A stretch of 64,000 nucleotides of DNA, taken from Glandiceps talaboti. Its lineage: Eukaryota > Hemichordata > Enteropneusta > Spengelidae. Shown here one piece after another: positions 37,121 to 51,030 of the stretch (positions within the stretch are counted from its first letter, which is position 1; each line of letters starts with the position of its first letter). Made by a program: the position numbers and the translations under genes. The DNA lies in assembly GCF_964340395.1 (NCBI RefSeq), contig NC_135555.1, forward strand, positions 9,473,931 through 9,537,930. The letters are read 5' to 3'. The notes beneath the pieces are model-generated. The model worked only from the letters and a program-made list of their open reading frames with translations. It searched no databases and was not told the origin of the DNA.

Positions 37121-39316
37121 CTGCAAATAGAAATTTATATGTATGAAATCATGGGCTTCATGTGGCCTTAAATGTATCACATATCTTCATACAACAAACG
37201 TCAGTTTGCCTAATGTAAGAACGTCTTCTCAATCGGTAAAACTCTTACCAACATATCTTTATCGTTTGGCTCTACAAAAGTCTTACCAGCAACGCTATAT
37301 TTTCTTTGCATAAACTAATTTAGGTGATCCTCATTCTTTATATAATAAAAGAATTAAAATATAACATATAAATTCTACAATTTGTCATACCAGATTATGA
37401 AATTTATACGATTTTTGTAAAGTCAGATGATGAACTGTAGCAATGTTAGGACGATTTTCGTCACGCCAGAAGATAACATGTAGCATCATGAATGTTTTGT
37501 TAGATTTTTGTCTCCCCCTCACATCGTTCTGTTTCAGGCTTACTGGTTTCAATTGTAATATAAACGTTAGGAAATATTAGAGTGATAGTATATTCTGCGC
37601 AGTCATGCATCAAAGTAGCCATTATTGTCTTCGTGGTAGACAGCCTCCAGCTATTAATTGTCAGTTAACAAACACACCGTAGATAAATTGGAACGTATGT
37701 ACCGACTGGCAAAGTGTATATTTACAGTTGCCCTGTTAATTGCGTACACTTGTAGGGTCATGCACTTCGTGACGTCAAAGATAGTAGATTGTTAGTTATT
37801 ACTTGTTACTTTGCCACGACAATTTCATGGGTTGTTGATTTTTTCACTTGCTTCGGATATCTAGTAACAAAATACCTGAACTGATCTTTTGCATTCGTAG
37901 TAGTCAACTTACTTACAGGAACAAAAATAGACGAATCTTTGATGATTCTTGTTTTTGTAATACTAGCACTAACTGTCTCTTAAAACAATCAATGTATGAA
38001 TAATAAGAAAGACGTTTTGATATTCAGTAATGCGACTGAAATGATTCTCGTCTACATATTATGCTTATGAGCAAGGTTATATTACAATGAATCCTCTGAT
38101 TTATCTAGGCGAATGATAAATTGCAAATTGTTTCGCGTTTCCCAGAAGTTTTCATGTGGTATGCAGTCCTCCAATGTTACACCTGGTTGTCATTGACACA
38201 TGTCGGCAGATCAAACAAAATTTCCCATTGAAGATGAAATATGCTATATTGTTACACTTGATGAAGTGACACCATAACTACATTTAAGTATCACAACACT
38301 TGGTATAAATACAATAGTGCGTCATTGACGTTGGACTTTTAGATGTTGTTTGTCTGTAAAGTTTGCATTTATTCATGTGGTGATTTTAACTGTATTTTCT
38401 TCATGTTCGTTTCGGTCACATTTTAGTGACAAATGGTAGTAAGTCATCCTTTAAAAAAACTCAAGGGCTTGAAAATCTATGCCAAACACGGTTTTCTATT
38501 TTTCTATTCTTCAAGTTATTCGTTTGGATGGGTTTTCGGTGATTCCTTCGGCGTTCATAATATTGCGAAAGGTTAAGAATGTTTCATCTCGAGCTAAACA
38601 ATCTGACTGCAAAAAATAGTGTCTAAAATTATTAGAAACTGATGACGTCACAAACTTAATCTAATCGTGTAGACAAGAGTATTAACGTCGTAACACAAAT
38701 AACTTCGGATAAGCAACATAAATCAATGATATAATTGAAAACTTTGACTTAGTAATTGCGATCCCGTGAGCTAATAATGTCCATTGTGTAGTGATTTTTT
38801 CACATCCGATCGACCATTGGGATTTTACCAGCTTGTGGCTGTGACTATGCTAGCAGACGGATACACAGCACTTACACAAATTACTTTAAATGCTTACTGG
38901 TAATCGAATTTTCTCATTTGTTTTAGATAGCATGTCACGCCTAGTATCAAAAGGCTAAGGGCGATTAAAAAGGTTTGATGTTAAACCAGACTTTTGTATT
39001 TTCCTTCAAGCTATCACACTCCACCGAAGATTCAAGCTAATTTTAAAAGATGTGATAAGAAAGTATCCAATAACGATTCCTATTGTATGTAATCAGTATG
39101 TTATAAATTGTGCAGGTGTGAGCGTTAGGCTGATTAAGTCGAATGTTGCATGAGGTTTGGCAAGACGTATCAACTAGATGGCCATATGCCTTAAGAAGAC
39201 GCCATTTTTGAATATATATGTTTCAGGTGCACGTCCACTTCCACTTCTTTAGTTTGAAGTTTGGTTTTATAGTTAAATAACGTTATTTCATGAACGTTGT
39301 ATCGTTCAACCTAAGA
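37121..39316. other. AT-rich noncoding stretch
   Basis: No gene or repeat family recognised. Two minus-strand donor-like sites 35 bp apart (37249, 37284) sit in sequence full of stops. Confidence 0.55.
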
Positions 39317-39319
39317 TAA

Positions 39320-39631
39320 GGTCTAACCAAACCGAAACTTTTTTTTACGTATTCGAGAAAAAAAATAAAATCGCGAAAATTGTGGTCTCGCAAGAAATAG
39401 TGGATGCGGAAACTGACATTAACTTAAAAAGACAATATAAAACTATTCTTCCAATCTGTAATTGCTGTACATCTGATAAGAAGAAACCAATAACACAGAG
39501 ATTATATGGAAAACATAACTACCTGAACTAGATACTAACATATGAAAAAAAAATTTAAAAATAAAATAACAAATCTACCTACCCCACCTATTCTAAAGTT
39601 GAATGTATTCGAACCACATGTTTTTTATGCC
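39320..39631 (+). mobile_element. PIF/Harbinger-like MITE, copy 4 (internally deleted)
   Basis: Starts GGTCTAACCAAACCG and ends TTTTTTATGCC, flanked by TAA (39317-39319 and 39632-39634). It lacks part of the left subterminal region present in the other copies, so it is 312 bp. It keeps ACGTATTCGAGAAAA, TGGATGCGGAAACTGACATT, GAAGAAACCAATAACACAG and CTACCTACCCCACC. It preserves the uninterrupted GTGGTCTCGCAAGAAATAG stretch that is the empty site for copy 3. Confidence 0.85.
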
Positions 39632-39702
39632 TAAGTACCATTGTGTGTTATCATTTTTCGATTACACACTGATTCATTCTGATAAGGCAAAATAATCAAA
39701 TT

Positions 39703-39981
39703 GTGTGTTTCAGATAACCCGACCTACCCTAACATTTTTTAAACAATTAAAAGAAGAAGATAAGAAATTCTCTGTCTGTTTGACCTTTATTCACGTCTGT
39801 TTCTTTCCCCAGTGATGTCTGTACATATTTTATCAAACTATCACGGGACTGGTTTATTCTGACCGACATCTCGTTGGTTTTGGATCGAAGCAATATTTTT
39901 CCAAAAAAAAGATCAAATGAAATCCTATGAAATCCTAACCAACTTATCCTATTTTCTGAGGCCATGTTATCGGAAACACAT
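39703..39981. mobile_element. Candidate TIR element of a second family
   Basis: GTGTGTTTCAGATAAC at 39703-39718 faces the reverse complement of ATGTGTTTCCGATAAC at 39966-39981 (14 of 16 identical). The interior starts CCGACCTACCCTAAC. A 72-codon minus-strand frame (39747-39965) fills most of it but matches no transposase I know. No clear target duplication; a G14 run abuts the right end. Confidence 0.4.
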
Positions 39982-39983
39982 TT

Positions 39984-40047
39984 GGGGGGGGGGGGGGTAG
40001 CTTATATTTTACAACACAACACAACACAACACAACACAACACAACAC
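39984..40047. repeat. G14 run and (ACAAC)n microsatellite
   Basis: G14 at 39984-39997, then a (CAACA)n array of about seven units at 40011-40047. Confidence 0.95.
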
Positions 40048-43000
40048 GACGTACGGGACATCGTTAACCTACATATCAGCGGCTGTAGAAGTATGAGTAT
40101 GAATCTGGTTTGACACATTCAAATAATACAAAGTACATGTACAAAGTAAATTGTGTCAACTTCCCCTAAGCTACATTTGTATATACAACTAATCCGATAT
40201 TGTATGCGAAGTGCGAATATAATCATGCGTTGGTTGTGATGACTTATCTGAGATGTTAAATATCCTTGGGTTATGGATAAAGAATTACAGCATGAATGAT
40301 AGCGTCTTTTAAACAAATAATGATGTCGTAGTCACTGTATCTATTGCAATATCAATTTGTCGGTGGATTCAAGCATACTGAGAGACATACACACAACATG
40401 CCGGGAATCTTCAATAGAAGCCAAACTCTGTTCTAATGAAGTTAATGATTATCAGGCTGTTTCCTTTCAAAAAAACACTATAAGTAACCTTGTTGCAAAG
40501 CTCTGACTTTCTGAAAACATGAAAAAATAATGACACCGATGGAATATATTGTCTGCGATATACAGGCCTTCCATTTTGTAGATTCATAAAGAAACTTTGC
40601 TGGTATAATAGAAACGGTCGTATATATACATGACGAAGCCTTTTGTTTGCTCACTTGTACATTGAATTCTGAAAAACTATGTCACAAGCAACCTTAACTA
40701 AATTGATGTGGTGTACATTTTAAAAAGCACAGCTTTTGAAAACGGTTTTCCTTCAACATATATCTTTACATCTTTGTCACAAAGAAACTATTAGAGGATA
40801 TGAATGAGACACGGTTCTTTTTATTTGATAAAATACATACTCATTTAGCCATATATAGATAACATTGTTGGTCACAAAAATAGCATTAAGGCGGTACCTT
40901 TACTGCTGACGAATTTCTTGCGAGTAATGTAGCATGTATCGATCTTTTGGAGATAGTAGCCGTAAAAGTTTATCTAGATTGCTAAAGTGTGCGTTAATCA
41001 TAAACTCTAAATTACCCTTGAAGTAAAGCTGGCGTTGACAGGTAAATCAAATATATCTTAACGCTATTGATCTTCTGTACTTCACAGCAGAAAACAATTT
41101 GATCAATTTTCAGAGTTAGGAAGAATGAAGCCCAGTAATTGTCTTTGAAAATATCTATGTATGGACATCTCGGTCATAGATAATGCATAACAACCAAGCA
41201 TAAGAACCAACCAAACTTAGAGTATGTACGTATTTTCCTTGAACGTTCTTCGTTGAAACCTTTAATATGCCATTTGTGTTTCTCTCTGTCTTTTCGGTCA
41301 AGAGGTGTGCTTTTTCAAACACCTTGCCGAGTATATATGATGATTCAAGTATAGCGCAGAATCAAAGCCTCTTGTCTGTGCATATTACTCATTGTTAGTT
41401 TTACCATAGCTAATTTAAGGTTTGTTTTAACGAATAGTGTATCACGGTAAAATTGTTCTGCACATTAAACTAAATCACAAGAATCTAGCTAGCCATATTC
41501 GTCGTAGCGTTACTGTAATGGGCAAATCATTACACGGATATCAGTTATCCTTACAAACATATTCATGCAAAGTAACATCTACTTGCATATTTTTGACCGA
41601 AAAATCTCAACAGCTGTAGTGAAAAGCTGGTATCTTACAGCGGTTAAGTGGAAAGTGGAAATATTGCCTTAAGATGGGGAAATGCACACCTTACTTGCTG
41701 TGATTAAGTCCCGTAAAGAGAACTTCTATTCTGGCAAGTAAAGAACGAATACTTCATAATTATTTAAGTTTTACGCGATTTCGCACCCAACGTATAACTA
41801 ATGTATGCTGCCTAGACAGATTGCACAGGACCATATGAATGATCATGTTTGCCATGTACACGGTTCGAGGGGTCACAGCTTAGCTCAGCATCCGGTCTTG
41901 TGTACATTATACACACTAACCCATGTACAACATCTTGATCTTTGACTGGCATTAAACCATGAAAAAAAATTATTCCCAAAACACATTGAAAGGTATCTAG
42001 GCATTAGATAAAGGCGTTTGAATGGCATTGAATTTGTTGTTTGTAATCTACAAGGTGCGGGGGTGTTAGGTTTGCACAGCATTCAGTGTTTTCTTCATAT
42101 ACACATTTCTCGTTCATTAATATGACCTTAGAAATGTTTTGTAAATGCATATTGGCATTTATTCTGTATTGATAACAATGAGCTAGCACAAAACGTGATG
42201 TTTTTGTCGAGGAAGGCAATCTCATATTCAACAGATATGGTTGTATGCTTAGCTGTAGACAAGTCGTGTTATTTTGAAGGACTTTTACTACGAACTACAA
42301 CAGTTCATTGCATCTCTTCATACGTGTGTAATTAATTTAAAAGTACTTTGGAAAATTTATTTCATCAATCACCTGCTTGTAACAGTACATTTGATTTTGA
42401 TTGCTGAAAAAAAAACGTTTCAGAAAATATATTGCCATTTGCAACCTTTTTGGACAACTTATTCAGAGTTGAGTTTGGAAAACCTTTCAAGGATCAATGC
42501 ATACTATTTACATTCAAACCATGACTTACAAATTCGCCCTTTACATTTTATTTAGTAAAAAAAGATACACGAAGAATCGTAAACACTGCTGGTGAATTTT
42601 TCATGATCTCAAACAAACAAACAAACAAACAAACAAACAAACAAACAAATACATTTCAATTTAGATCCAGACACGAAATTTCCCAGCGTGAAACAATTCA
42701 CATGCTGCTAAGTTAACGTAGCGGAAAGTATTTGCATCATGCTGCAATAGTCACCTCATATGTAGTCAGAATTGAACATTTCATTGTGAAACCCTATGAT
42801 ACGGAAGAGTTATGACACGAGTAAATATTTCTATAATATTTCATCTAGATATCCCGTGGCTCATTATACAGAATGAGTAGAAGATTACTCATTGAAGACG
42901 TGTTCTTGAAGGCTATAACCTTGTAGCAGTGAGTATTCAGCATTCAATAATATTTTAAAACCCCAATGCAGTTAGTAGATAATAGTAGATTATTGCAACA

Positions 43001-45197
43001 ATAATATGGAAATCAAACAGCTATATCAACTAGCCTATCTTTAATTTAGGCAGTTTGATTTTTTTCTAAAATAATTCCCTTATTATTTTTAACCTATCTC
43101 TGCCAGCTTACTCTTCTCATCTCATTGGCGACAAATGTGTGTTCAGGTACCTAAACTATTTAATTCATATTCTGTACCTTTGGCGTCTATGATTTCGACC
43201 TACAAGTAATATAAGGAATAATGAGGACGTTAACAACGACGAAATGTGCCTGAAAAGGTTGTGGATCGTGTAAGACAGCTTTAATATCATATCATAATAC
43301 TAACGTACAGTTCAAAAAATAGTAGCCTTCTAGCCTACGAATGCTAAAGATCGTGCATCAACTTAAGCTCCTCGTGGGGCAACGTCACCAAATAGTGATA
43401 TTATACATAACTCAATCTTTATGCCATAATACTATATTCTCCTCGCATACAATTACATTTGCAAGTGCCAAACTACTCCAACTTCTGTTTTGTTTTCAAA
43501 CCTGAGTGAAACAATCATAATAATATAAATGATACCCACTCAAATATGTCTTTTCATGTCTTCAGTATCAAGGAAATGTTGGAAAACCAATCCTGTATGA
43601 CATGTTATTTGAATGGGTCATATCTTAAAGTTTTACTAGACCGTAGACATGAATCTATTTTTTACGGTTTCTGGTCAAAAGGTAGGAGGCGGTGAGATCG
43701 GAAAATAAAGTGCTATGTGACATCAATTAGGCTACCACTACCATAATGGGCGAGAGTCCGTGGCGGCATTTAACTACATGCCCAGATAATCTCAGTAAAG
43801 ATCAAACCCAATATAAAACAATGTCTCGCGATGTCGAGTTGACTGCGTATATTTACGTCATCAATCACTCATAATATATCAATTTCGTATTTCATTCTTA
43901 AAAGCCCATATGCAGTTTGGGCATGTAACTTTTAACCACGTGTATAATGATTTTAGCGAAGGCGGGAGACTTGAAAGAATCCGATTAGTCATCTAGATAG
44001 TCTTATATTTCTAGAAGTCTCGCAATATCAATTATTTCGCAATTTGTAAGACTGGGAAAGATATCACGATTGCAAAATAAATAGGATATGTCGAAATCTT
44101 AAGCAGACATATATAATAGCAATGTAAACAATATTGCTATATTAGACCTTGTTCTGAGATTCGGAGTGTGAGCTACTTATTGTTGATGTCGTCAGAATTC
44201 TTTAAATCACAAATTATAGAGGAAAATCTTGTTACTGAAATTGATAGTCTTGGGGATATTCATTGATATAAGGTGTGCGTGGACTCTCATCTCTCTATCG
44301 AGATGGAGTACCCCATGGAGTCATTTTAATCATCATAGCGCCGGGGATGAAAGTAATTGGTTTAAGGGGTATGAATGGTTGAATAGGGCAGCATTATGAC
44401 GATATTTTCTGATCATAAATGCACGAAATGCAGGCAGATTAATTTGTGATTTAGAAAAAAAAATTGGGAGTACGTGAATTAACAAAGACCCTGTTGAATC
44501 ACTTGTATGGCACAATCTGTTATCTTGTAACAAGGTACTCCAACATTTCTTCATTTATTCCCTTTCCATGTCGTTCCATTGCGTCTCTAAATCAAAGACA
44601 ATTTACATTATTTTCCTTTAACGTGATACAATTGAGGGTATACTCAATGTATCGGCTTGGGGCGGTCGGCTTTCTCGCTTCCACATAGTAGAGCTGCCGT
44701 GCGTCAGAGACTTTTTCAATAGAACTACAATTAACCTTTCCACGACATTTTGTTTTCCGTATGTCCTCCCCCTTAACAACGCATTTTACACCATTTATGA
44801 TATTTTAAACTAGGTATGCTGAAAGTAATGAGTTGGCAGATGTCATTCTTTACCTTCAGGAATAATACCTCGAAACTGGTTTCAAAAATGTGTATGTAGT
44901 GTTTATCACTTGGTAATTGGTGAACCACACAGCATTGCAAGTTCAGTTAAGGTCATGCCAAGGAAATTGGAGTACTCTCAACTTCAAAGGCATGTTAATG
45001 TCATCTTACAAATGTGATCATGAACTTAACATTAATGCATTAACGTTTGCACGAAGACTTACTGGTCTGGAAACGATACTGACATTAAGTCAAAATTTGA
45101 AGTTAATACAAAACGCTCTATACCTTATTAAGCAATCAATACATGATTATGAATTAATTTTGTTACTAATTTATAATGTTGTGGTACTCCAGTTACG

Positions 45198-45198
<1 letters not shown>
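40048..45198. other. AT-rich noncoding stretch, mostly unique
   Basis: Contains an (AAAC)n microsatellite (42610-42649), a short candidate exon at 41695-41730 (findings), and minus-strand pieces with donor-like sites near 40.64 and 43.11 kb. No gene can be assigned. Confidence 0.5.
42610..42649. repeat. (AAAC)n microsatellite
   Basis: Ten perfect CAAA units. Confidence 0.97.
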
Positions 45199-45279
<81 letters not shown>

Positions 45280-45304
45280 TTGCTGTTGTTGTTGTTGTTG
45301 TTGC

Positions 45305-45335
<31 letters not shown>

Positions 45336-45336
45336 G
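45199..45336. repeat. Compound trinucleotide repeat (GTT)n(GAT)n(GTT)n
   Basis: About 12 GTT, 15 GAT and 19 GTT units with TTGCTG interruptions. Frames across it encode poly-Leu/Met (+) or poly-Thr/Ser and poly-Gln/His (-) and reach 154 codons only because of the repeat. Not treated as a gene. Confidence 0.97.
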
Positions 45337-46149
45337 AATATAACCGACATTCAGATTCCACTCTGTATAAGCGTTCAATAATAATTAAAAAGCCACAACT
45401 CACTAAAACAGAATAAAATATAGACATGGTAGAGTTTAAGATATATATTGTGTCAGAATTATGATTGCACAAAATACTAGGAAAGTGATAATGCTTATAT
45501 AGTTGAAGATACTTTGTCTTTGTTCGAAATCATGGGTAATAATCCAAATTTTACAGTTTTGTATGACGAGTTTAGAATCCGCTACAAATGTTATGGAAGA
45601 AACGACATTTCCTAACCGACATCTTCATCACAGTGACTTATTCAAACATGGCTTGAACCTCTCCAGACATCAATTTTTACAATTATTGATGAGCTCTAAA
45701 TTTAGAAAATGAATATGATTGGGTTGCACAGTGACTCGAACTGCTTGTACATGTTCATGCATAAGAAGGGTCATTCTTACAAACATAAGTCGGTGATTTC
45801 GCCACGTCAACAAGTTTAATTACATCATTTGCTTGAAATTGCGATTACATCGATCAAAGAATTACATCGATCAAAGAATTATTAGGACAATCATGTAGTT
45901 AATAAGTTTTTTATAAGACAAAGATATATCGACCGCCCTCTGTCGACCGTGATGAACGGAAAAACATAAATTAAATCTTATAAGCAAATAAAAATGTCTT
46001 CCTGACTGTATATTACCAATGTATGAACGGAACTTGATAAATTGAAAGAAGTAAAAATGTCTATTTGAAGGTAATTTGTTGTTATAGATCGTGGCGCCTT
46101 GGACAGACATTTACAACACATTGATTAATCATTTTCTAAAACCTACTTC
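45337..46149. other. AT-rich noncoding stretch
   Basis: Contains a perfect 17-bp tandem duplication (ATTACATCGATCAAAGA, 45844-45860 and 45861-45877). Nothing else seen. Confidence 0.6.
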
Positions 46150-46308
46150 GTGTGTTTGTGTTTGTGTCTGTGTCTGTGTCAGTGTCTGTGTATGTGTATG
46201 TGCATGTGAGTATGTCTGTGTCTGTGTCTGTGTCTGTGTCTGTGTCTGTCTGTGTTTGTGTGTATTTGTGTCTGTGTCTGTGTCAGTGCCTGTGTCTGTG
46301 TCTTCACG
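46150..46308. repeat. (TGTGTC)n imperfect hexanucleotide repeat
   Basis: TGTGTC/TGTGTT/TGTGTA units. A 92-codon + frame rich in CVCV/SVSV is its translation. Confidence 0.95.
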
Positions 46309-49300
46309 TGTGTCTTTCCTTGCACGTATAAGTTATCTGCCTTGGTCCTCCACTTCACAGCAAGAATGACGTCATCATTATTTTGGTGTGATCCAAAGTA
46401 ACTTTAATTATAATATAAATGTCATAATTAAGCTTGTCAAGACAGTAAATCTAGCGGAAATTGTTACCCATCAATTTCAACTGTCCTCTCTACAAAATGT
46501 ATGTTGAAGTCCACAACATGTTATTAATACGTAAATCTTAAACAACATCGAGTTCACTTGGTCATTTCTTATAATTTACAAACCGACTATTTCATTATAT
46601 TTATATCATCACAAGCTTCCCTTTGTGGTTTAATTTACTTCGACGTGATCTGATTTTATAATCAACCGAAAATGACATCAGATTTATACCATAAACTAAA
46701 CAGATCATACCCGTAGGCAACAAATCCAAACCATTACTCTTTCAACATATTTTCATTTGTGTTGTATGGATAAATGAGACACGTCTTCATTTTGACATCT
46801 TCATTAAATTTTGTCGGAGTCAACTAATTTTATACAAATAAGCTTTCATGTCAAACTAGGTTCTTCATAACAGTTGGCTGATTTCAGTAGATAGATTCCA
46901 ATGCGAGGTTATATTGCCTGACACACAGAATTCAAGGGTAATGCGTCGTACATATCTCTACGGGGAAACTTTAATAAACTAAAGTAATGAAAGCCTGCAC
47001 TGTCTAAATATCTCAATTGAACGCAAATTCCACAAGGGTTCATACATAGACAAGTTCACAGCACTACTTGGGGGTATATTTCAATGTATTTAACAAATAC
47101 ACTGCTTTCTTTTCTCACAGTCATATGTTTTCTTTGAATTGTGCCGACGTCTTTGTCATTATATATGAATAGTAAAGCAAAATCGATGACACTAAATACA
47201 AAAGAAAGACGCTCGACAACTGCACACGCTAATTTTGGTATTTCTATCTTAAAATTGCCATGAATATTGCATGTGTCAGATTACAGTAATTGAAAACGTC
47301 TTATACAATGATGACAGTATTTTGTACATATTAAAGTGGATCACCGGATGTTATAACATACGTCATAAAATATCCAATAGGATATCAAAGGCAAGGATAA
47401 ACATTTGTTCACAACATCATTCTTTATAGATTTATTCATATCGATCATCTATGCGTTATGTGTCTCCAATAGCCATTTCAGCAACGAAAAAAGAAACGCT
47501 TTTCGCCAATACCCATGACATTATTGTTGTTGCCATAGTTACACAAGAATGGAGTTTTCCATACAAATCAATATATCCAGGGAAAACGTGGAGTACGTAA
47601 CGTTGGTATATACGTATATACCAAAGAACGAGGGAGATAATCACAAGGGTTGTTTCAAGAACTTCGTTTATTGACAATTTTGTGTGCTGTTGGTTGTTCC
47701 AATAACACAACGGATAACATGAGAAAAGCTGAAAGATGTGTGTTGATCGTGTCTGGCTGTAAATTGAACAAAATTGAAATCCCAAATCCTGAATTGAAAG
47801 AATATTAACGAATTAAAAAAAAACTGACGGATGCGGAATTCGTTGAAATTGAAAATATCGACAAATAATCATGTTTAATCAATTGAAAAATACAGAAATT
47901 AAGGCTGACATAAGCTTTAAGGAAACGCATTTTTGTTATTTCATCGACACAATTGGTTACATCCGTGCACTAACAACATCAAGTAACCATTGCGTATATG
48001 GAATCAATCTGTCTCTGCTTAACAAATAACTTAGGTTTATTTTCCCGTTAAAATGAAAAATGGGGACAAAAGCAATGCGTCACTGTCCTCTTGTATGGAA
48101 ACTAGCATTTTGCGTTTGTCGAAATACAAATACTGTAACAGTTAAAAACGAAAATGTGTTTTATGAAAAAACAGAACATTTGCTAAACATATAGTTATGC
48201 AATGTATTCATGATTTCTTGGCTTTAGCCGTTCAAATGTACTATTGGAGAGATTGTATGTCATAATCCAATCGATTCACTTGTCCACGTCGAAGGTTATG
48301 TTTACATATAGGAATATACTTATTAGAAACATTAAACTAGTGCAAACATGGACTCTTTACTCCCAACAACTAATGTTTACTCAGGGCAATTGCGTTTATT
48401 TGGAATGCAGTATCGTAATGTATTATTGGAACAAATACTTACCTCCAATTTTAATCGTAAATATTCGATTTAAAAGCCATTTTTACACTATTTCATAAAT
48501 AAGCCGCCACTAGCTGATGTTTGATAAACACAAAAATTATACTTGAATAGAACTGTCATCTGCGCACGTTTCCGCGCAATCATATTTTTCAATTTTTGTT
48601 GCTTGCAGCAGGGTAAGTATTAACAATTCAAATCAGGGATTATTCAAGCTATTCAACAGATGAAGCGTTAATATTTGCAGTAGCGAGGAATGCATATTAG
48701 AAACTGTCGTGTACTAGCACATAAAAGAGATATTCATGGTACCACAGTGGTCCCAAACGTCAGAAACTGTATTCAAACACCAGTGTACAGACTCTTGTGA
48801 ATGTTACCCATGCTCTATCTACTAGCACAGGGTACGCATGGCCAGTGTTTTTGATTGCCATTTACGTTGAGAGACATACCAACGTACATATACGCAGAAC
48901 CACGCCCAGTCGCCACTAGCAACAACGCCCACAAAGAATTATTAGGGTCTTCTTACTACATTAACGCAGGCTTATAGAAAACAGCGTCCGATATTGACAA
49001 GCAAGTGCCAACTTTGATCGAAAGTTCTTCTCGCCACACCTTTACCTGCTTTCTTGATAAAGAATATATACTACGACAATTGTGCACATAATGTGCGTGC
49101 GGCGATGGTGATCCCTGGTCAATCCAAGTATATAATCATTTACTTTGGACAAAGGCTAGATAACTAATTCACGTTGATTAAATGAGTAAATACTCTCTCA
49201 ACGACTGTAAGCTTAGATCCACAACCTTACATCAGATGTGATGAGTTGAATGCCATCTACCACTGAACGCAATATAATGTTGATTTGATTGCTTCTGTTT

Positions 49301-51009
49301 GGCCATCACACGCATCAAGTTTACCCCGACCCGACATGTACAGCTCAAGCATCAAATAGTTGCACGATTTTCTCTGTCAATCAGGTCACACAAATACAAT
49401 TCAGGACACACTTTAATACAATTCAGGAGACACTTTAGTAATTTCAATGTTGATAAAAGCAATCAACCGACAACAAGTTCACCATCTTTCTTTTTTAATG
49501 GACATGTAAAATCAATTGATTGTAAAAGTGCAGATGGAATGATGTTGAATTGTGCAGTTATTGGCACATGTTCAACAGACGTTCAGATAATATTTGCCCA
49601 TAGATGTATATCAAATAGACTCCTCACTCCTTTTTTCCCTGTTTTGCAATAGAGTGTCACATTCAAAGCGCTAAGTGCTTGCTTCACTGTGAATTAGATT
49701 TGATGATTTCATAGAAATTGTTGCGATGAAAAATTATAATAGTTTTACCGACAATATAGTTCGTGTGTATCAACCTCTAGCGAGTCCTATATTGACCCAG
49801 AAACAAACTGATGACGTATTATTTAGAAATCACACCCACCACATGTGCTATTGTTGGCAAAATCATAAACATACTTAATGAACCGTCATTTTTCAAGTTT
49901 TACTTCATTTTCCATGTTTTACTAAACCCGTCGAGTGAAATATAATTAATAACTATCATGATGAAAATTAAATTACCACACGAAAGTTTAAAATATAGAT
50001 TCAATATAATACAAACGGATTCTACATTAATGTAACTGATTAAACACCTACACCTGAAACCAAGTGTAACACAAAGTTGTCAATAAAAAAAATAAATGTT
50101 GAGCCATAAACGTGTTGGAGTGACTACCATATGTGTTCATTATATATTTTTCGAGAGACAACTCTGCATGTCGCACAGGCAACCACGAAGTCTCCATACG
50201 GTAAATACCCTTCTATTCGCAAATACAGTCAAAAATAAAATGTGTGGGACTCACATTTTAATTACATGATGTTATTATTCCCGCATCTGTAAAAATGTGG
50301 GTTTATTGTCGATATGTGTCGCCAATAATAAAATAAAATAAAATACAATGTAAAAATATCACCAATGCGTTTTATTATGACAAATATATCATTGATTTGA
50401 CATATTTTACGACATTACACAGTTTTCGATTCACCCTATAAACGCGATTGTATTGTACTGATGTTGATACGTATAATTAATCTAGCACAGCCTTCGCAAA
50501 GGCAACCAAATCACTAATTGTTTACCACCGACTGATAACCAAACTGTAAACTTCAAATTAAATCAAATCATTTCCTGCGACCATGATGTTGCATAGAAAG
50601 TTAATGTCCTTATAGAAATGACAATAAAACAGTGATAGCAATTCTGTTCAATCTATGTCATAACCTGCTACTTTTTCAATTATAACTTCCGATAATTTTG
50701 AACATCAACAGCGGGTATATTTTCTAATGCTAGTGTATCAATCATCACAGACAAATTACATTTAGCTGTAGATGCTGGAAAGAGAAAACTGAACTATCCA
50801 AATTCACAGCATATTATCAATTGACACTACCTCGACATTAGAATATTATGTTCGTTTTACACCAGAAATAAATAGTCCGAAATAACACTTCATAGCAATC
50901 CGATTAATAAATTTACATTCATGGTGAATAAGCTTTTTTTTTCTTCAAAAAAACACAAAGAATACATATCGATAAACATACAAAATCATTCCATTATGAT
51001 TAGTAATTA
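46309..51009. other. AT-rich noncoding stretch, mostly unique
   Basis: Contains a perfect 22-bp palindrome (47603-47624) and a 22-bp tandem duplication with one mismatch (49393-49414, 49415-49436). 48880-49130 is somewhat GC-richer. A perfect minus-strand donor (GAG|GTAAGTATT) at 48446 has no acceptor that leaves an open frame. No gene assigned. Confidence 0.5.
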
Positions 51010-51030
51010 AATATGCATAACACGTGCGGA

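Noticed and set aside
44917-45472. 154- and 114-codon frames with poly-Leu/Met, poly-Thr/Ser or poly-Gln/His
   Set aside because: Length comes from the trinucleotide repeat; the flanking portions are short and chance-like.
46091-46369. CVCV/SVSV frame
   Set aside because: Translation of the TGTGTC repeat.
48440-48500. Perfect minus-strand donor GAG|GTAAGTATT
   Set aside because: The only nearby acceptor leaves stops in all three frames.
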